Shown: positions 1 to 10,118 of the stretch, in pieces
Layout of the letters: the number at the start of each line of letters is the position of its first letter
Position numbering within the stretch: the first letter of the stretch is position 1
Source: Saccharobesus litoralis
GTDB lineage: Bacteria > Pseudomonadota > Gammaproteobacteria > Enterobacterales > Alteromonadaceae
Reading direction: 5' to 3'
NCBI RefSeq assembly: GCF_003063625.1
Contig: NZ_CP026604.1
Coordinates: 5,599,045-5,663,044, forward strand
Length of the DNA: 64,000 bases
Program-made: the position numbers and the translations under genes
The notes under the pieces: generated by a model
The model's database searches: none
What the model was told of the DNA's origin: nothing
The model's input: the letters and a program-made list of their open reading frames with translations, nothing else

Positions 1-776
1 TACTCAAGCTTATTTAACAATTCAGGAATAAACTCTTGAGTAAATTCAGTTAGTTGATCAAAGGTCAGTCGCGAATCCACTCGAATGCGCTCAATTTCAG
101 TACCCACCAAGTCTCGAAGTACACGGCAGGCAATATTCAAGTCTTGATATAAACAACTGTGTTTTTTACCGCGATTTTTGCGCTCTGAAACTTTACTCCA
201 CACGCGGCGCAAAAATTTAGCATCGTGACGTAACTCGTTTTCTTCGGCACCTTCTGCCGCGGTACGCACAATAAAGCTCGCGTCTTCGTCACAATATTCT
301 GCCGTTATGCTTTTTAAACGCTCTCGCTCTTCTTGCCCATCAATGCGTTGTGATACCCCGACATGATTCGCCCCAGGCATAAAAACTAAATAGCGAGACG
401 GAATGGTAATATCCGTGGTTAACCGAGCGCCCTTAGTGCCTAATGGATCTTTCACCACCTGCACCATGATTTTTTGGCCTTCTTTAACCAACTCGGTAAT
501 ATCACGCACAGGTTTGGGTGCTAAATCAGATTCATCTTGAACTTCTTGGCTTACCGTAATATCCGATGCATGTAAAAACGCGGCTTTATCTAAACCTATA
601 TCGATGAATGCGGCCTGCATACCCGGCAAAACACGGCTAACCATGCCTAGGTAGATATTACCCACTAAGCCTTTTTTAGCTTGGCGTTCTATATGCACCT
701 CTTGCAAGCTACCATTTTCAACAATAGCAACTCGGGTTTCACTAGGGGTGACATTAATTAATATTTCTGCACTCAC
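1..776 (-). CDS. rng: Ribonuclease G, N-terminal part (runs off the left edge)
   Basis: Endoribonuclease of the RNase E/G family, which in E. coli matures the 16S rRNA 5' end and degrades some mRNAs. About 258 residues are visible. The reading starts with GTG at 776 (VSAEILINVTP), about 10 nt after the SD-like AAGGAA. It continues through the S1-type RNA-binding region (GLVGNIYLGMVSRVLPGMQA, then FIDIGLDKAAFLH) and a segment with MPGANHVGVSQRI and VRTAAEGA that is characteristic of the RNase G core. The catalytic metal-binding aspartates and zinc-link region lie beyond the edge. It is the last visible gene of mreBCD-maf-rng, the same order as in E. coli. It starts 54 bp after the maf stop codon. 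Confidence 0.95.
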   Translation of the reverse strand, partial: MSAEILINVTPSETRVAIVENGSLQEVHIERQAKKGLVGNIYLGMVSRVLPGMQAAFIDIGLDKAAFLHASDITVSQEVQDESDLAPKPVRDITELVKEGQKIMVQVVKDPLGTKGARLTTDITIPSRYLVFMPGANHVGVSQRIDGQEERERLKSITAEYCDEDASFIVRTAAEGAEENELRHDAKFLRRVWSKVSERKNRGKKHSCLYQDLNIACRVLRDLVGTEIERIRVDSRLTFDQLTEFTQEFIPELLNKLE

Positions 777-829
777 GAGATATAAATTCCTTGCTAATCC
801 GCTTGGTCTATCACTTTAAGATGGGGTTA

Positions 830-1408
830 TCAGTTAACACTATCAATAGCTAGGTCCAGTAATTGTCGGGTCTCATATAAGGGTAGTCCGACAACCGCAG
901 AATAACTACCTTGTAAATGATTAACATACTGACCAGCAAAACCTTGAATACCGTATGCGCCCGCTTTATCGTGCGGTTCACCCGTTTGCCAATAGGCAGC
1001 GATCATGTCCGCAGATAAATGGCAAAAGCTGACTTTGGTGATCACATTCTGACTCCAAACTTGCTGACGGGTCACCACTGCCAATGCTGTCATCACACTA
1101 TGGGTGTTATTTGATAAGGCATTTAGCATGCGTTGGGCATCCGCAAAGTTTTGCGGTTTGCCAAAGATTTCCCCTTGCGGAGAAACAACTATGGTGTCTG
1201 AACCAATCACAACAGCTGACTCGTCTGATACTTGAGCCAAGCCTGCACGAGCTTTTTCCGTCGCTAAACGCACCACTAATTGTTCCGGTGACTCACCATT
1301 AAATGGCGTTTCATCAATACTGGCGTTGATAATATCGAATGTCACACCAATTTGTTGCAATAGCTCACGGCGGCGCGGTGATTGAGAAGCCAGATAAATC
1401 TGGGTCAT
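830..1408 (-). CDS. maf: Maf-family nucleotide pyrophosphatase (YhdE type)
   Basis: A 192-residue Maf protein. The family hydrolyses non-canonical or excess nucleoside triphosphates to monophosphates; the YhdE branch prefers dTTP/UTP. Visible motifs are the N-terminal SQSPRR signature (S10-P-R-R13), the IDET segment (31-34), and GSDTIV with the expected acidic residue at D71, followed by GKPQN. Length is normal for the family. The start overlaps the mreD stop by 4 bp (ATGA), implying translational coupling. Position between mreD and rng supports the YhdE assignment over the m7GTP-specific YceF branch. That subfamily choice is inferred mainly from synteny. Confidence 0.93.
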   Translation of the reverse strand: MTQIYLASQSPRRRELLQQIGVTFDIINASIDETPFNGESPEQLVVRLATEKARAGLAQVSDESAVVIGSDTIVVSPQGEIFGKPQNFADAQRMLNALSNNTHSVMTALAVVTRQQVWSQNVITKVSFCHLSADMIAAYWQTGEPHDKAGAYGIQGFAGQYVNHLQGSYSAVVGLPLYETRQLLDLAIDSVN

Positions 1409-1881
1409 GAGATCTTAAATCCTCGACGAATTTTACGTAACAACAAGAAAGCCCAAGGCCACATGACGGCGGTTGTCACCGTTGGCCACATTAAACTAGG
1501 GAAGAAATAGCTATCGGTTAATATAAATACCAACCAGTACTCGGTTAGATGATAAAACGCACTTAACATGCCGACGATAATAGCTTGCTGCCACACAGAA
1601 AAATTGCGAATACGCTTAAAATTAGAAGCAGCCACATAAGCAATAATGGTAAAAATCAGACCATTTACCCCCAAGACTGAACCCAATAATAAATCAAGCA
1701 TCAGTCCGGTTATCCAAGCCGTTAATACGTTAACGCGATGAGGCAAGGCTATAGACCAATAGACAATAGCCATTAATGCCCAGTCCGGCCGATAAGGCGC
1801 CAAAACATCAGGCATGGGTGATATGGTTAGGATCAAAGCGAAAATAATAGTTAAATAAATCAACGACAAGCTACGCGTCAT
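1405..1881 (-). CDS. mreD: Rod shape-determining membrane protein MreD
   Basis: A 158-residue inner-membrane protein with about five hydrophobic segments, as expected for MreD, part of the rod complex (MreBCD, RodA, PBP2) that directs lateral wall synthesis. The pattern DWALMAIVYW followed by GLMLDLLLGSVLG is typical of the family. Its ATG shares one base with the mreC stop (TAATG) and its stop overlaps the maf start. The three genes are therefore tightly coupled. Confidence 0.95.
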   Translation of the reverse strand: MTRSLSLIYLTIIFALILTISPMPDVLAPYRPDWALMAIVYWSIALPHRVNVLTAWITGLMLDLLLGSVLGVNGLIFTIIAYVAASNFKRIRNFSVWQQAIIVGMLSAFYHLTEYWLVFILTDSYFFPSLMWPTVTTAVMWPWAFLLLRKIRRGFKIS

Positions 1882-2765
1882 TACAGTAGCTCCTCGGCTT
1901 GTTCAACAATTTGCTCAATAGCTTCAAAAATGGGTTTCTGCTCAACATTAGGCGGCCAAAGTAACAACAAATAACGAATACGCTCTAATTTAGCCACAGG
2001 CTCAGCCACCACTTTGGCAAAGGGTAAACTCGGATTAGAATCAACTTGGCTGACTTTAGCCACTGGATAACCTTCAGGAAAACGCCCACCTAAACCTGAG
2101 GTCACCAAAAGATCGCCCATTTTAATGTCAGCACTATGCGGCACATGATTAAGCTCCATACGCTGCAAATAGCCTGCACCTGAAGCAATCGACCGCACAG
2201 AGTTACGAGCCACACGGATGGGAATGGAATGAGTAATATCTGAGATCAACAATACACGACTTGTCGTGGAGCCCACACTGATAACTTGCCCGACAATACC
2301 CTGATCATCTAATACAGGTTGGCCAAGGTAAACGCCATGCAACGAACCACGGTTGATCACCACTTGCTGCGAAGAGCGGTTGCTTTCAACCGACATCACC
2401 TCGGTAACCATTTTATCAACAACTTCACGCGCGGGTGATTTAAGTAAAGCGCGCAATCTTTGATTTTCTCGTTCGATAAAGGCCATGCGCTGCAAACGCT
2501 CGCTTAATATCAGGTGTTGCTCAGTTAAACGATCGTTTTCTTCTATTAATTGGCTACGAAAAGCGAGTGAAGTGGTGGTTAAATCCAGTAAGTTTTGTGG
2601 AATGTTAGCCGCATATTGCAACGGACTGACTAGCGAGTTAAGAAATACCCGCACTTGTTTAAAACCGTCGTGTTTATGGTCAACAAAAATCAGGACAATG
2701 GACAGGATAACTGCCAAGGTCATTCTGGTTTGTATGGATGGCCCTCTGCCAAATAAAGGGTTCAT
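1881..2765 (-). CDS. mreC: Rod shape-determining protein MreC
   Basis: A 294-residue bitopic protein. It has a short cytoplasmic N-terminus, one membrane segment (about 15-30), a coiled coil (about 65-110, rich in LxxxxxRL repeats ending NQRLRALL) and the periplasmic MreC beta domain (VISVGSTTSRVLLISD, GDLLVTSGLGGRFPEGYPVAKV). MreC scaffolds the elongasome in the periplasm and activates PBP2. It lies 134 bp downstream of mreB, and that gap contains an 8-bp GC-rich hairpin. Confidence 0.96.
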   Translation of the reverse strand: MNPLFGRGPSIQTRMTLAVILSIVLIFVDHKHDGFKQVRVFLNSLVSPLQYAANIPQNLLDLTTTSLAFRSQLIEENDRLTEQHLILSERLQRMAFIERENQRLRALLKSPAREVVDKMVTEVMSVESNRSSQQVVINRGSLHGVYLGQPVLDDQGIVGQVISVGSTTSRVLLISDITHSIPIRVARNSVRSIASGAGYLQRMELNHVPHSADIKMGDLLVTSGLGGRFPEGYPVAKVSQVDSNPSLPFAKVVAEPVAKLERIRYLLLLWPPNVEQKPIFEAIEQIVEQAEELL

Positions 2766-2832
2766 TTTTTCTCTGCTAACCGCTATTTAGTGTGTGATTA
2801 CCGGTGAAAAATGGCAATCTAAGAATACGACA

Positions 2833-2853
2833 AAGCCGGGCTGGTCCCGGCTT
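2833..2853 (-). terminator. Stem-loop between mreB and mreC (weak terminator or processing site)
   Basis: A perfect 8-bp stem (AAGCCGGG / CCCGGCTT) with a 5-nt loop lies downstream of mreB in transcription order. The T-tract is only about three bases, so full termination is doubtful. It could reduce read-through or stabilise mreB mRNA relative to mreCD. Confidence 0.45.
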
Positions 2854-2899
2854 AGTTAACTTCTTTGGTTTTTTACTGCACTGGCGTCATGTTATCTTC

Positions 2900-3967
<1,068 letters not shown>

Positions 3968-4182
3968 TTAGAGGAAAATTTTTTGCGCTAACTTTACCAA
4001 CCATGCCTAATTTCAGCAAGACTTGAGCTAAGGAAGTTTAATAATTAACGAGCTTTTTTGCACTCAGTAGCCAAAACAGGATAAATATAGGCAAAGGTGT
4101 AGATAAAGAGAGTACGCTTAAGCCGCAAGTTTCATGTTTGGTATGATACATGCCGAGTATTTATGCTTGTAACCCCATAACG

Positions 4183-7100
4183 CTAATTACTTTCACGCCA
4201 AGAAATAATACGTTCATTACCACGGCGATTACCAAATGCCACACGGGTCGCAGGTGGAACGGACAAACTATTACCATCCCAAGCAAAAAATAACCAACTC
4301 GGTAAAGAGCTTGCATCCCACTGTAAAATTAAACTACCACTACTTAGCGCAGTATCAGCGTGATCAAATTCAATATTAAATTGCCCAACACTAACCGGAT
4401 CTGAATTACCGAAACGCCCTGTCGCAGTTACCAAACTGGTGTCACCATTGCTCGCGGTGACCGTAACAGTAAATGGGTCGCTATCAGCACTTTTTGCTGG
4501 CGTGGCATCAAAAGCATCCAGCGGCAAGATACTGGCATCGTCATCCGTGGTGGTTTGCCATTGAGTGCCGTTCCAATGCTGAATTTGCGCACGAATATCA
4601 GCTGCACCGCCAATGGTATCGGCCGCATCTTGCGCATAAAAACGCGCGTATCTTTGCTCTATATTCGTTGCATTTAGCGTGTAAGACGACTGATTAGAGC
4701 GCCCGTCGCTATCCGTAAAATCCCCAGCGGCAAATGTCATCTGAATATTCGACGTGGTTGGCGTCATTAGCGTAGTCGTTTTTGTATAACTAAAATTATC
4801 TGTGTTATTTAACGTATATAGATAACTACCGGCAACCGGTGAGCCACCGCTAGTTTCTTGAGCTAAAGAGCCGCCGGAAGTACTACCACTAAAACCCGAT
4901 ATAGCAGAGTCAGCTAAGGTCAATGTCGCTGTGTTAATGGATGTGGGCGCATAATTACTCATTAAACCATCATCCGCGTTATACGCGGTAACTCTAACTT
5001 GTGGGGCTACAGCGCTAGAGAAATCGTTATTCTCGGCATCTGCGCCTGAATAACCAAATTGCTTGCCAATATAATTAAAGGTCAAATCGTGGTATTCAAA
5101 CGCAACGTTATCTAACCCTGTTTGATTTAAGGTTAAATAAGACGCGATAAAAGTCCCCAAGGTTACCGCACTTGACACATTTATCGCGGAACCATAATAG
5201 TTGCTATCACTTAGTGCCAAGCTAAAAGAACCGTATTCATCGTATTCAGCAACCGTAAAGCTAGTTGAGGTTAAACCCAATAAGTGCAAGGTTGAGCTAC
5301 TCGTGACCGCAATAGAGGTGCCATTAGCAACCTTAAAGTTGGCATTTTCACTGCCAGTAACTAACGCAACAGTAAAGTCGAGTGAACCCGGTTGATAGTT
5401 AGGTGTGGCCGTGCCACCACTACAGAATCCGCCAATATTAATAGTAAAAGGTTCAGCGGCAATAAAATTACCGTCGCCGTCATTGTCAGTGACCGAGGTT
5501 ACCGCCACATAACTGGGTACAGCCGTCATAGTGGTGGTTGCCGACGAAATACTCGAATTGGGATCACTCGCAACAACTGATAGCTGCCCCGCATCAGCAT
5601 AAGTTAGGCGTACATTGTTGTCTGTACCCAAGTTAATACTTAATCGGGTGGTCCCTGCGGTATTAATGGTCGCACTACTGCTACCATTGCCCAAGGTTAA
5701 TTGGCTTGCGCTGGTATTAGTGTTAGGCGCTGCATAACTAAAACTAAAGTCGACATTGGTATCGCCCGTGATCTCATTACAACTGTTATTGCCCGAGTCA
5801 TAAACAAAAGCTTCAAGCGTTGCAGAAGTCTCGGTACAGGAAGTTGTCGTTATATTTTGCCAACTAAAAGCAGAAGTCCCAGTAAACTCTATTTGGCAAT
5901 TAGCCAGTACATTGTTGGATGCATCTTTACAGGTGACTGTTGCAGTGGGCGATACCCCGTCAAGCCCATACAACACTGTACTAATTGCAGTCTCATTGAC
6001 TGTAACCGACTTCGAACCAGTAAAATCATTGCTATCTAGGTTAGTTCGCACTGAATCGACTGTTTTATACAATGTACCCGAAACAGCCGCATCAGTATAA
6101 AAAGTAGAGCAGTCGGCATTTTCACAGGCTCTCGCCGTTACGGTTTGATTACTACAAACCGAAGAAGAAGTCGTGGATAAAATAATTTCGTAATGGTCTA
6201 GACTACTACTAGCACCATCGTTAGTTGAACCCGGTGTATCACCACAGTCTTGATCCCAAGTACTGGTATTAGAACTACCATCGGGGCGAGTGCAAACCCC
6301 TGAATTACCGCCGCCAGGCGGGTCTGTGATAGTCACATTATTCGGGTTTTCATCTTCGCATGATTGCCAAGTTGCACTATAACTGCCATTTTCATAACGT
6401 AGGTAGTGCACCATGTCGCCACTATTATCAAACAAAATCACTTCTTGGGTATTGTTGTGTAACGCCAAATCAGCATCAATAAACAAGTTTTGACCTTGCA
6501 CTAAAACCGGCGAAGATCCTTGCGTAGCAGACAAAATACTACCGGAAAGCGATTTGGCAATAACAATAAAATCGCCTGTATTATAGGTTTGATTAGCGCA
6601 ACCATCACTGCTTAAACAGGTGTAATCAACATCGGTACTTGAACCATTGCCGTCGCCATCTAACTCCCAATTGGCTAGACTTAAATTACTGCCATTAGTG
6701 ACATATAGCTCAATCCAATCTTCATCTTTATTGATTTCATTAATAATGACATCGCCGACATCACTACTAACTGGACATTGTGGAGCCGTTGAAGGGGTGC
6801 AAACGTCCGTAATACTCGCACTGGTTAAATCACCGTTAACATCAATGTAAGCGTTACTCGTTAGTGTTAAATCTTTTGTCGATACATAACCTTTAATGTA
6901 AGCATCGTTATGTACAGTAATAGCTCCAGCACTAAACACAACCCCCGTTAAGTTTGCACTAGTAGACAACGCCATTGTACTGGAAGAGCCGCTTGCATAG
7001 ATAACAAGATCACTGCTAGTGCCACCATTATTGATCGAGGCAGAGTTATAAATTGACAGGTTACCACTGACATGAATACGAACACTGCCTGTGCCCGAAG

Positions 7101-7644
7101 ATGTATCAACCGTTGCAGTTGCATTGCTGGATAGTGTTAAAGAACCAAAATAATAATCACCGGGTTTAAATGCGATAGTTGCATCATTACTTAAACTTAA
7201 AGACTGAAAACGATAAGCCGAGTTAGCTTTTTTAAATGTAAAGGAGGCATTGGAATAACCAGAGGCATAATTAAAATCATTACTTTTCCAACCATTAGTT
7301 TGACCAATAACTACATTGCCACCTGTGCTAGGACTACTGCCACCACTACTCGCGGTAAAGGTAGGAAAAGTAATTGATGAAGCGCTACTACCGGTAATAT
7401 TACAAGCTTGCGAAACACAACTCGTCGCACTAGTTGCTGTGCCACTAGCAAACGCGACATTTGGGTTATTAGTCAAATTACGCAGTTGAGCTGAGTTCTG
7501 CATATTTAAATAACCAGAAACAGATGAACTTGCCACCCCTCCCGAAAATACATCATCACAACTGGGGGTTGCGGCTTGCAATGGCAACACCAAGCTAAGA
7601 AGCAGCCCATAAAAGATAAGTGAAATTAAGCGGAGTTTATTCAT
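4183..7644 (-). CDS. mshQ: MSHA biogenesis protein MshQ with a lamin-tail-like insert
   Basis: A large secreted protein at the end of the MSHA locus. I choose the ATG at 7644 (1153 residues) because it begins a clean signal peptide (MNKLRLISLIFYGLLLSLVL, cleavage after QAA) and overlaps the mshP stop by 8 bp; a longer reading from 7770 only adds residues inside mshP. Residues about 110-275 are repetitive beta-rich Ser/Thr/Asn sequence (LSLSNDATIAFKPGDYYFG, then YNSASINNGG). Residues about 297-425 (GDVIINEINKDEDWIELYV, LANWELDG) look like a lamin-tail domain. The last ~550 residues resemble the conserved C-terminus of MshQ. Its role in the pilus is not settled in the family. The gene name comes from position and overall character. 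Confidence 0.85.
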   Translation of the reverse strand: MNKLRLISLIFYGLLLSLVLPLQAATPSCDDVFSGGVASSSVSGYLNMQNSAQLRNLTNNPNVAFASGTATSATSCVSQACNITGSSASSITFPTFTASSGGSSPSTGGNVVIGQTNGWKSNDFNYASGYSNASFTFKKANSAYRFQSLSLSNDATIAFKPGDYYFGSLTLSSNATATVDTSSGTGSVRIHVSGNLSIYNSASINNGGTSSDLVIYASGSSSTMALSTSANLTGVVFSAGAITVHNDAYIKGYVSTKDLTLTSNAYIDVNGDLTSASITDVCTPSTAPQCPVSSDVGDVIINEINKDEDWIELYVTNGSNLSLANWELDGDGNGSSTDVDYTCLSSDGCANQTYNTGDFIVIAKSLSGSILSATQGSSPVLVQGQNLFIDADLALHNNTQEVILFDNSGDMVHYLRYENGSYSATWQSCEDENPNNVTITDPPGGGNSGVCTRPDGSSNTSTWDQDCGDTPGSTNDGASSSLDHYEIILSTTSSSVCSNQTVTARACENADCSTFYTDAAVSGTLYKTVDSVRTNLDSNDFTGSKSVTVNETAISTVLYGLDGVSPTATVTCKDASNNVLANCQIEFTGTSAFSWQNITTTSCTETSATLEAFVYDSGNNSCNEITGDTNVDFSFSYAAPNTNTSASQLTLGNGSSSATINTAGTTRLSINLGTDNNVRLTYADAGQLSVVASDPNSSISSATTTMTAVPSYVAVTSVTDNDGDGNFIAAEPFTINIGGFCSGGTATPNYQPGSLDFTVALVTGSENANFKVANGTSIAVTSSSTLHLLGLTSTSFTVAEYDEYGSFSLALSDSNYYGSAINVSSAVTLGTFIASYLTLNQTGLDNVAFEYHDLTFNYIGKQFGYSGADAENNDFSSAVAPQVRVTAYNADDGLMSNYAPTSINTATLTLADSAISGFSGSTSGGSLAQETSGGSPVAGSYLYTLNNTDNFSYTKTTTLMTPTTSNIQMTFAAGDFTDSDGRSNQSSYTLNATNIEQRYARFYAQDAADTIGGAADIRAQIQHWNGTQWQTTTDDDASILPLDAFDATPAKSADSDPFTVTVTASNGDTSLVTATGRFGNSDPVSVGQFNIEFDHADTALSSGSLILQWDASSLPSWLFFAWDGNSLSVPPATRVAFGNRRGNERIISWRESN

Positions 7645-8131
7645 AATTAAGCGCTTTCGCTTCAACCTGCACGGTACGCGAGGCTGACCAATCCGTCGCG
7701 TCGCAAGTTCCCGTACTAACAAATCGATAGTAGCGCACATTCTCGGCAGGCGCTGCATCCGCAACATCAATCACTCGATCTTGGCAAGTGACACTGAATG
7801 AACACCCCGCCAAGCCTAACGTGCTGCTTGTGGGTAGAGTCACATTAAGCGTGGTCGCCGATAAGTCACTACAGGCGTTTGAGGCAATAGCCCCAGTGTC
7901 AGTCGCGCTGGCATCGGTTGGGAAAATCAAAGACGACATATACTCAACTCCAGTTGTCGCCGCTTGTAATGCTCTAGCGCCATAAACTTCAACCGCGACT
8001 GACTCATTGGACGAGCTCAGCATTTTAATCAAGGCGCTAGCTAACAACGCCATTACAACAATAATAAAAACAGCAAGCGTTAATGCACTGCCTTGATGCT
8101 TTACCAAACCTGTGTATTGACTAGGCATCAT
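7637..8131 (-). CDS. mshP: MSHA biogenesis protein MshP (PilX-like minor pilin)
   Basis: A 164-residue protein with a pilin-like hydrophobic N-terminus (HQGSALTLAVFIIVVMALLASALI), a class that packs into the pseudopilus or tip complex. It has four cysteines suited to disulfides. Overlap with mshO (11 bp) and mshQ (8 bp) shows tight translational coupling. The first codons are two consecutive ATGs, so the start is uncertain by one residue. Confidence 0.88.
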   Translation of the reverse strand: MMPSQYTGLVKHQGSALTLAVFIIVVMALLASALIKMLSSSNESVAVEVYGARALQAATTGVEYMSSLIFPTDASATDTGAIASNACSDLSATTLNVTLPTSSTLGLAGCSFSVTCQDRVIDVADAAPAENVRYYRFVSTGTCDATDWSASRTVQVEAKALNYE

Positions 8132-8942
8132 TTTTAACTCTAACTTGATGATAATAGTTTAACGGCTCGTTGCCGCTATCACGGGCAAACAATAAAAATA
8201 TTTGCACTGTGGTTTGCTCACTATCAGTAAAATCAAATACCCGCTCGCTACTGCTATTAACCAAACGTTCAGCCATAACCACACCGCTACTTAATGCTGA
8301 TTCTGCTTGCTGACTGCCATAAACGGTAGAATATTCGTACCTTGTCAGCCTGTCTAAGCTTAAATTGGCACAAAAGCTCACTTGATTATTCACCATGTAG
8401 TAGCGATTAGCCTGATCCACCGCAAATTCATCAACTGTGGCATAAGTCACATTATTATCTAGTGTAATTACCGCCGTTATAATTTCTTCAGTTGTGGTTT
8501 CAAGCTCATAGTCTAGAGTATTTTCTCGCACCGTATTACCAACTGAATACAGACTGGCTGTGGTGCTCGCGGCAATAATTACATCGTCATTTTCACTGTA
8601 GTCTGCTGCATAATCATTGTCGGCGATAACTTCAATCTCGTTAGTCGCACTGCCAGCATTCAAGTCATAATAGCTGCCTGAACCTTGAATGGGGATAAAC
8701 TCAATACATAACCCATCACTCGATATTCGTACACTATTGGGTACGGCATCGCGCAATTCTCGGGTTAGTCTTTCAAGGGCAAAGCGACTTTCCTCCATGA
8801 CTCTTTGCCGCTCAGCACCGTCGACAAAAGCCAAGGTGCCCCACGAGATAAAACTCGTCGCGCCCAATAAAGTAATGCTTAGCAATAAAATAACCGCAAT
8901 TAGCTCAATTAAAGTAAAACCTTTATTTTTGGCCGCTAGCAT
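8121..8942 (-). CDS. mshO: MSHA minor pilin MshO
   Basis: A 273-residue minor pilin with the type IV prepilin signature GFTLIELIAVILLLSITLLG after a short leader ending at Gly8, for cleavage and N-methylation by the prepilin peptidase. The globular part has two cysteines near residue 100 and 190. Its ATG shares one base with the mshD stop. MshD/O/P-type minor pilins are thought to form the tip complex that primes assembly. Confidence 0.92.
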   Translation of the reverse strand: MLAAKNKGFTLIELIAVILLLSITLLGATSFISWGTLAFVDGAERQRVMEESRFALERLTRELRDAVPNSVRISSDGLCIEFIPIQGSGSYYDLNAGSATNEIEVIADNDYAADYSENDDVIIAASTTASLYSVGNTVRENTLDYELETTTEEIITAVITLDNNVTYATVDEFAVDQANRYYMVNNQVSFCANLSLDRLTRYEYSTVYGSQQAESALSSGVVMAERLVNSSSERVFDFTDSEQTTVQIFLLFARDSGNEPLNYYHQVRVKNDA

Positions 8943-9511
8943 TAGTAATTAAACCTGTAGCTTGAAAAAGCAAATGTTTGTTGGTTTGGTGCCGTCACTG
9001 TCACCGTAACAAGTTTGGCATTTTCTGGCGAAGATGCAGTGGTGCCATCCATCCCTTGATCATACCCCACCAGCACAGCAACTTGAAAACCTTGATAAAT
9101 AGATAACGGATCGCCGTCACCAGCCAAGATATTACTGCCTGATTGAGATAAGCAGTGGTAATCGTCAACATCATCATAATCTTCACGGTCAGTTTCTTCT
9201 GTTGCTGCTGTGGCTGTGCCAGGGGTTGTACAGCTAGGTATAGTGGTACAAGCCGCCGCACCTAACCCAGTTTCACCACAGCGGGCACTCCCCAACACCT
9301 TAGTACTTTGCTCATCAAATGATTTAGCAGAAATTTCTTCCAGTAAACCTTGCGCCAATTCAGTGGCGCGCACTTGCACTAAAGGATCAACACTACGTGT
9401 GGTTAACGGAGATAACACCGAAGTGACAATTGTGATAGCGATACTAAACACCACTATACCAATGACAATTTCAATTAAGGTAAAACCCAAAGTGGCTCGC
9501 GAATCAGTCAT
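8942..9511 (-). CDS. mshD: MSHA minor pilin MshD
   Basis: A minor pilin with prepilin motif LGFTLIEIVIGIVVFSIAI. I place the start at ATG 9511 (189 residues, leader MTDSRATLG). That ATG shares a base with the mshC stop (TAATG) and has AAGGAG about 10 nt upstream; the longer reading from 9520 would use TTG. There are five cysteines in the middle (GSARCGETGLGAAACTTIPSC), so several disulfides are likely. Confidence 0.92.
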   Translation of the reverse strand: MTDSRATLGFTLIEIVIGIVVFSIAITIVTSVLSPLTTRSVDPLVQVRATELAQGLLEEISAKSFDEQSTKVLGSARCGETGLGAAACTTIPSCTTPGTATAATEETDREDYDDVDDYHCLSQSGSNILAGDGDPLSIYQGFQVAVLVGYDQGMDGTTASSPENAKLVTVTVTAPNQQTFAFSSYRFNY

Positions 9512-10059
9512 TAATAGCAAGCTCCTTCGTGTATATAGCCTTGACTTTCAATACACAGGGAATAAGTTTCTAAATCGCTAATAGTTACCAATACATCGCT
9601 TGTTGAACAACTGGCACCTGCGCTGCTGACAGGGCAACCAGAAGAATTAAAATAAATAGCATTAGTAAAACCCGCAGATAAACTAATACTGGCACTAGAA
9701 TTACTAACATCACTGGCTGACAAACCATAATGGCTAACATTATACCCAGCACTCACTTGCGAATAATCATTCGGTAGTGACGTCTCTGTACAGTCTTCAT
9801 TACCACTGCCATTAAATGTCACCCCAAAACGCGAACTGGTAAAAAACACCCGATGGCAATTGTGATCGGTTTGCTGCATCGCCTTAGTTTGCTGCAAACG
9901 TAATAAGCTGATGAGTTGTTGTTGAAATACCCGACCATCTACCCCTGAATTATCAAACGATTTAGGTAAAACAGTCGCCGCCAAAACGCCTAACACTAGT
10001 ATGACAATCATTAACTCAAGAAGGGTAAACCCCACTTTAAAATTTAAAGGTTTCAACAT
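9511..10059 (-). CDS. mshC: MSHA minor pilin MshC
   Basis: A minor pilin with prepilin motif VGFTLLELMIVILVLGVLAA. I prefer the ATG at 10059 (182 residues, leader MLKPLNFKVG). A start at 10089 would fall inside the terminator hairpin that follows mshA and would give an atypically long leader. The SD before 10059 is poor. Cysteine pairs occur at the C-terminus (CPVSSAGASC and C-x-x-x-x-x-x-x-x-x-C near the end). Confidence 0.9.
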   Translation of the reverse strand: MLKPLNFKVGFTLLELMIVILVLGVLAATVLPKSFDNSGVDGRVFQQQLISLLRLQQTKAMQQTDHNCHRVFFTSSRFGVTFNGSGNEDCTETSLPNDYSQVSAGYNVSHYGLSASDVSNSSASISLSAGFTNAIYFNSSGCPVSSAGASCSTSDVLVTISDLETYSLCIESQGYIHEGACY

Positions 10060-10075
10060 TTCAAACTTTACAAAC

Positions 10076-10099
10076 AAAAAAGCCCTCATAAGAGGGCTT
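10076..10099 (-). terminator. Rho-independent terminator after mshA
   Basis: An 8-bp perfect stem AAGCCCTC / GAGGGCTT with a 4-nt loop is followed on the minus strand by a run of at least five T. It sits between mshA and mshC. This fits a leaky intercistronic terminator that keeps major pilin mRNA far above the minor-pilin genes downstream. Confidence 0.88.
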
Positions 10100-10118
10100 T
10101 ATAGTTATTAATTGAATA

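Noticed and set aside
4428..6850. Several ORFs of 60-112 codons opposite or within mshQ
   Set aside because: They are shadows of a repetitive Ser/Thr-rich gene with no SD or recognisable protein features.
7645..7770. N-terminal extension of MshQ
   Set aside because: It lies inside mshP, is Arg-rich with no signal features, and would hide the clear signal peptide that begins at 7644.
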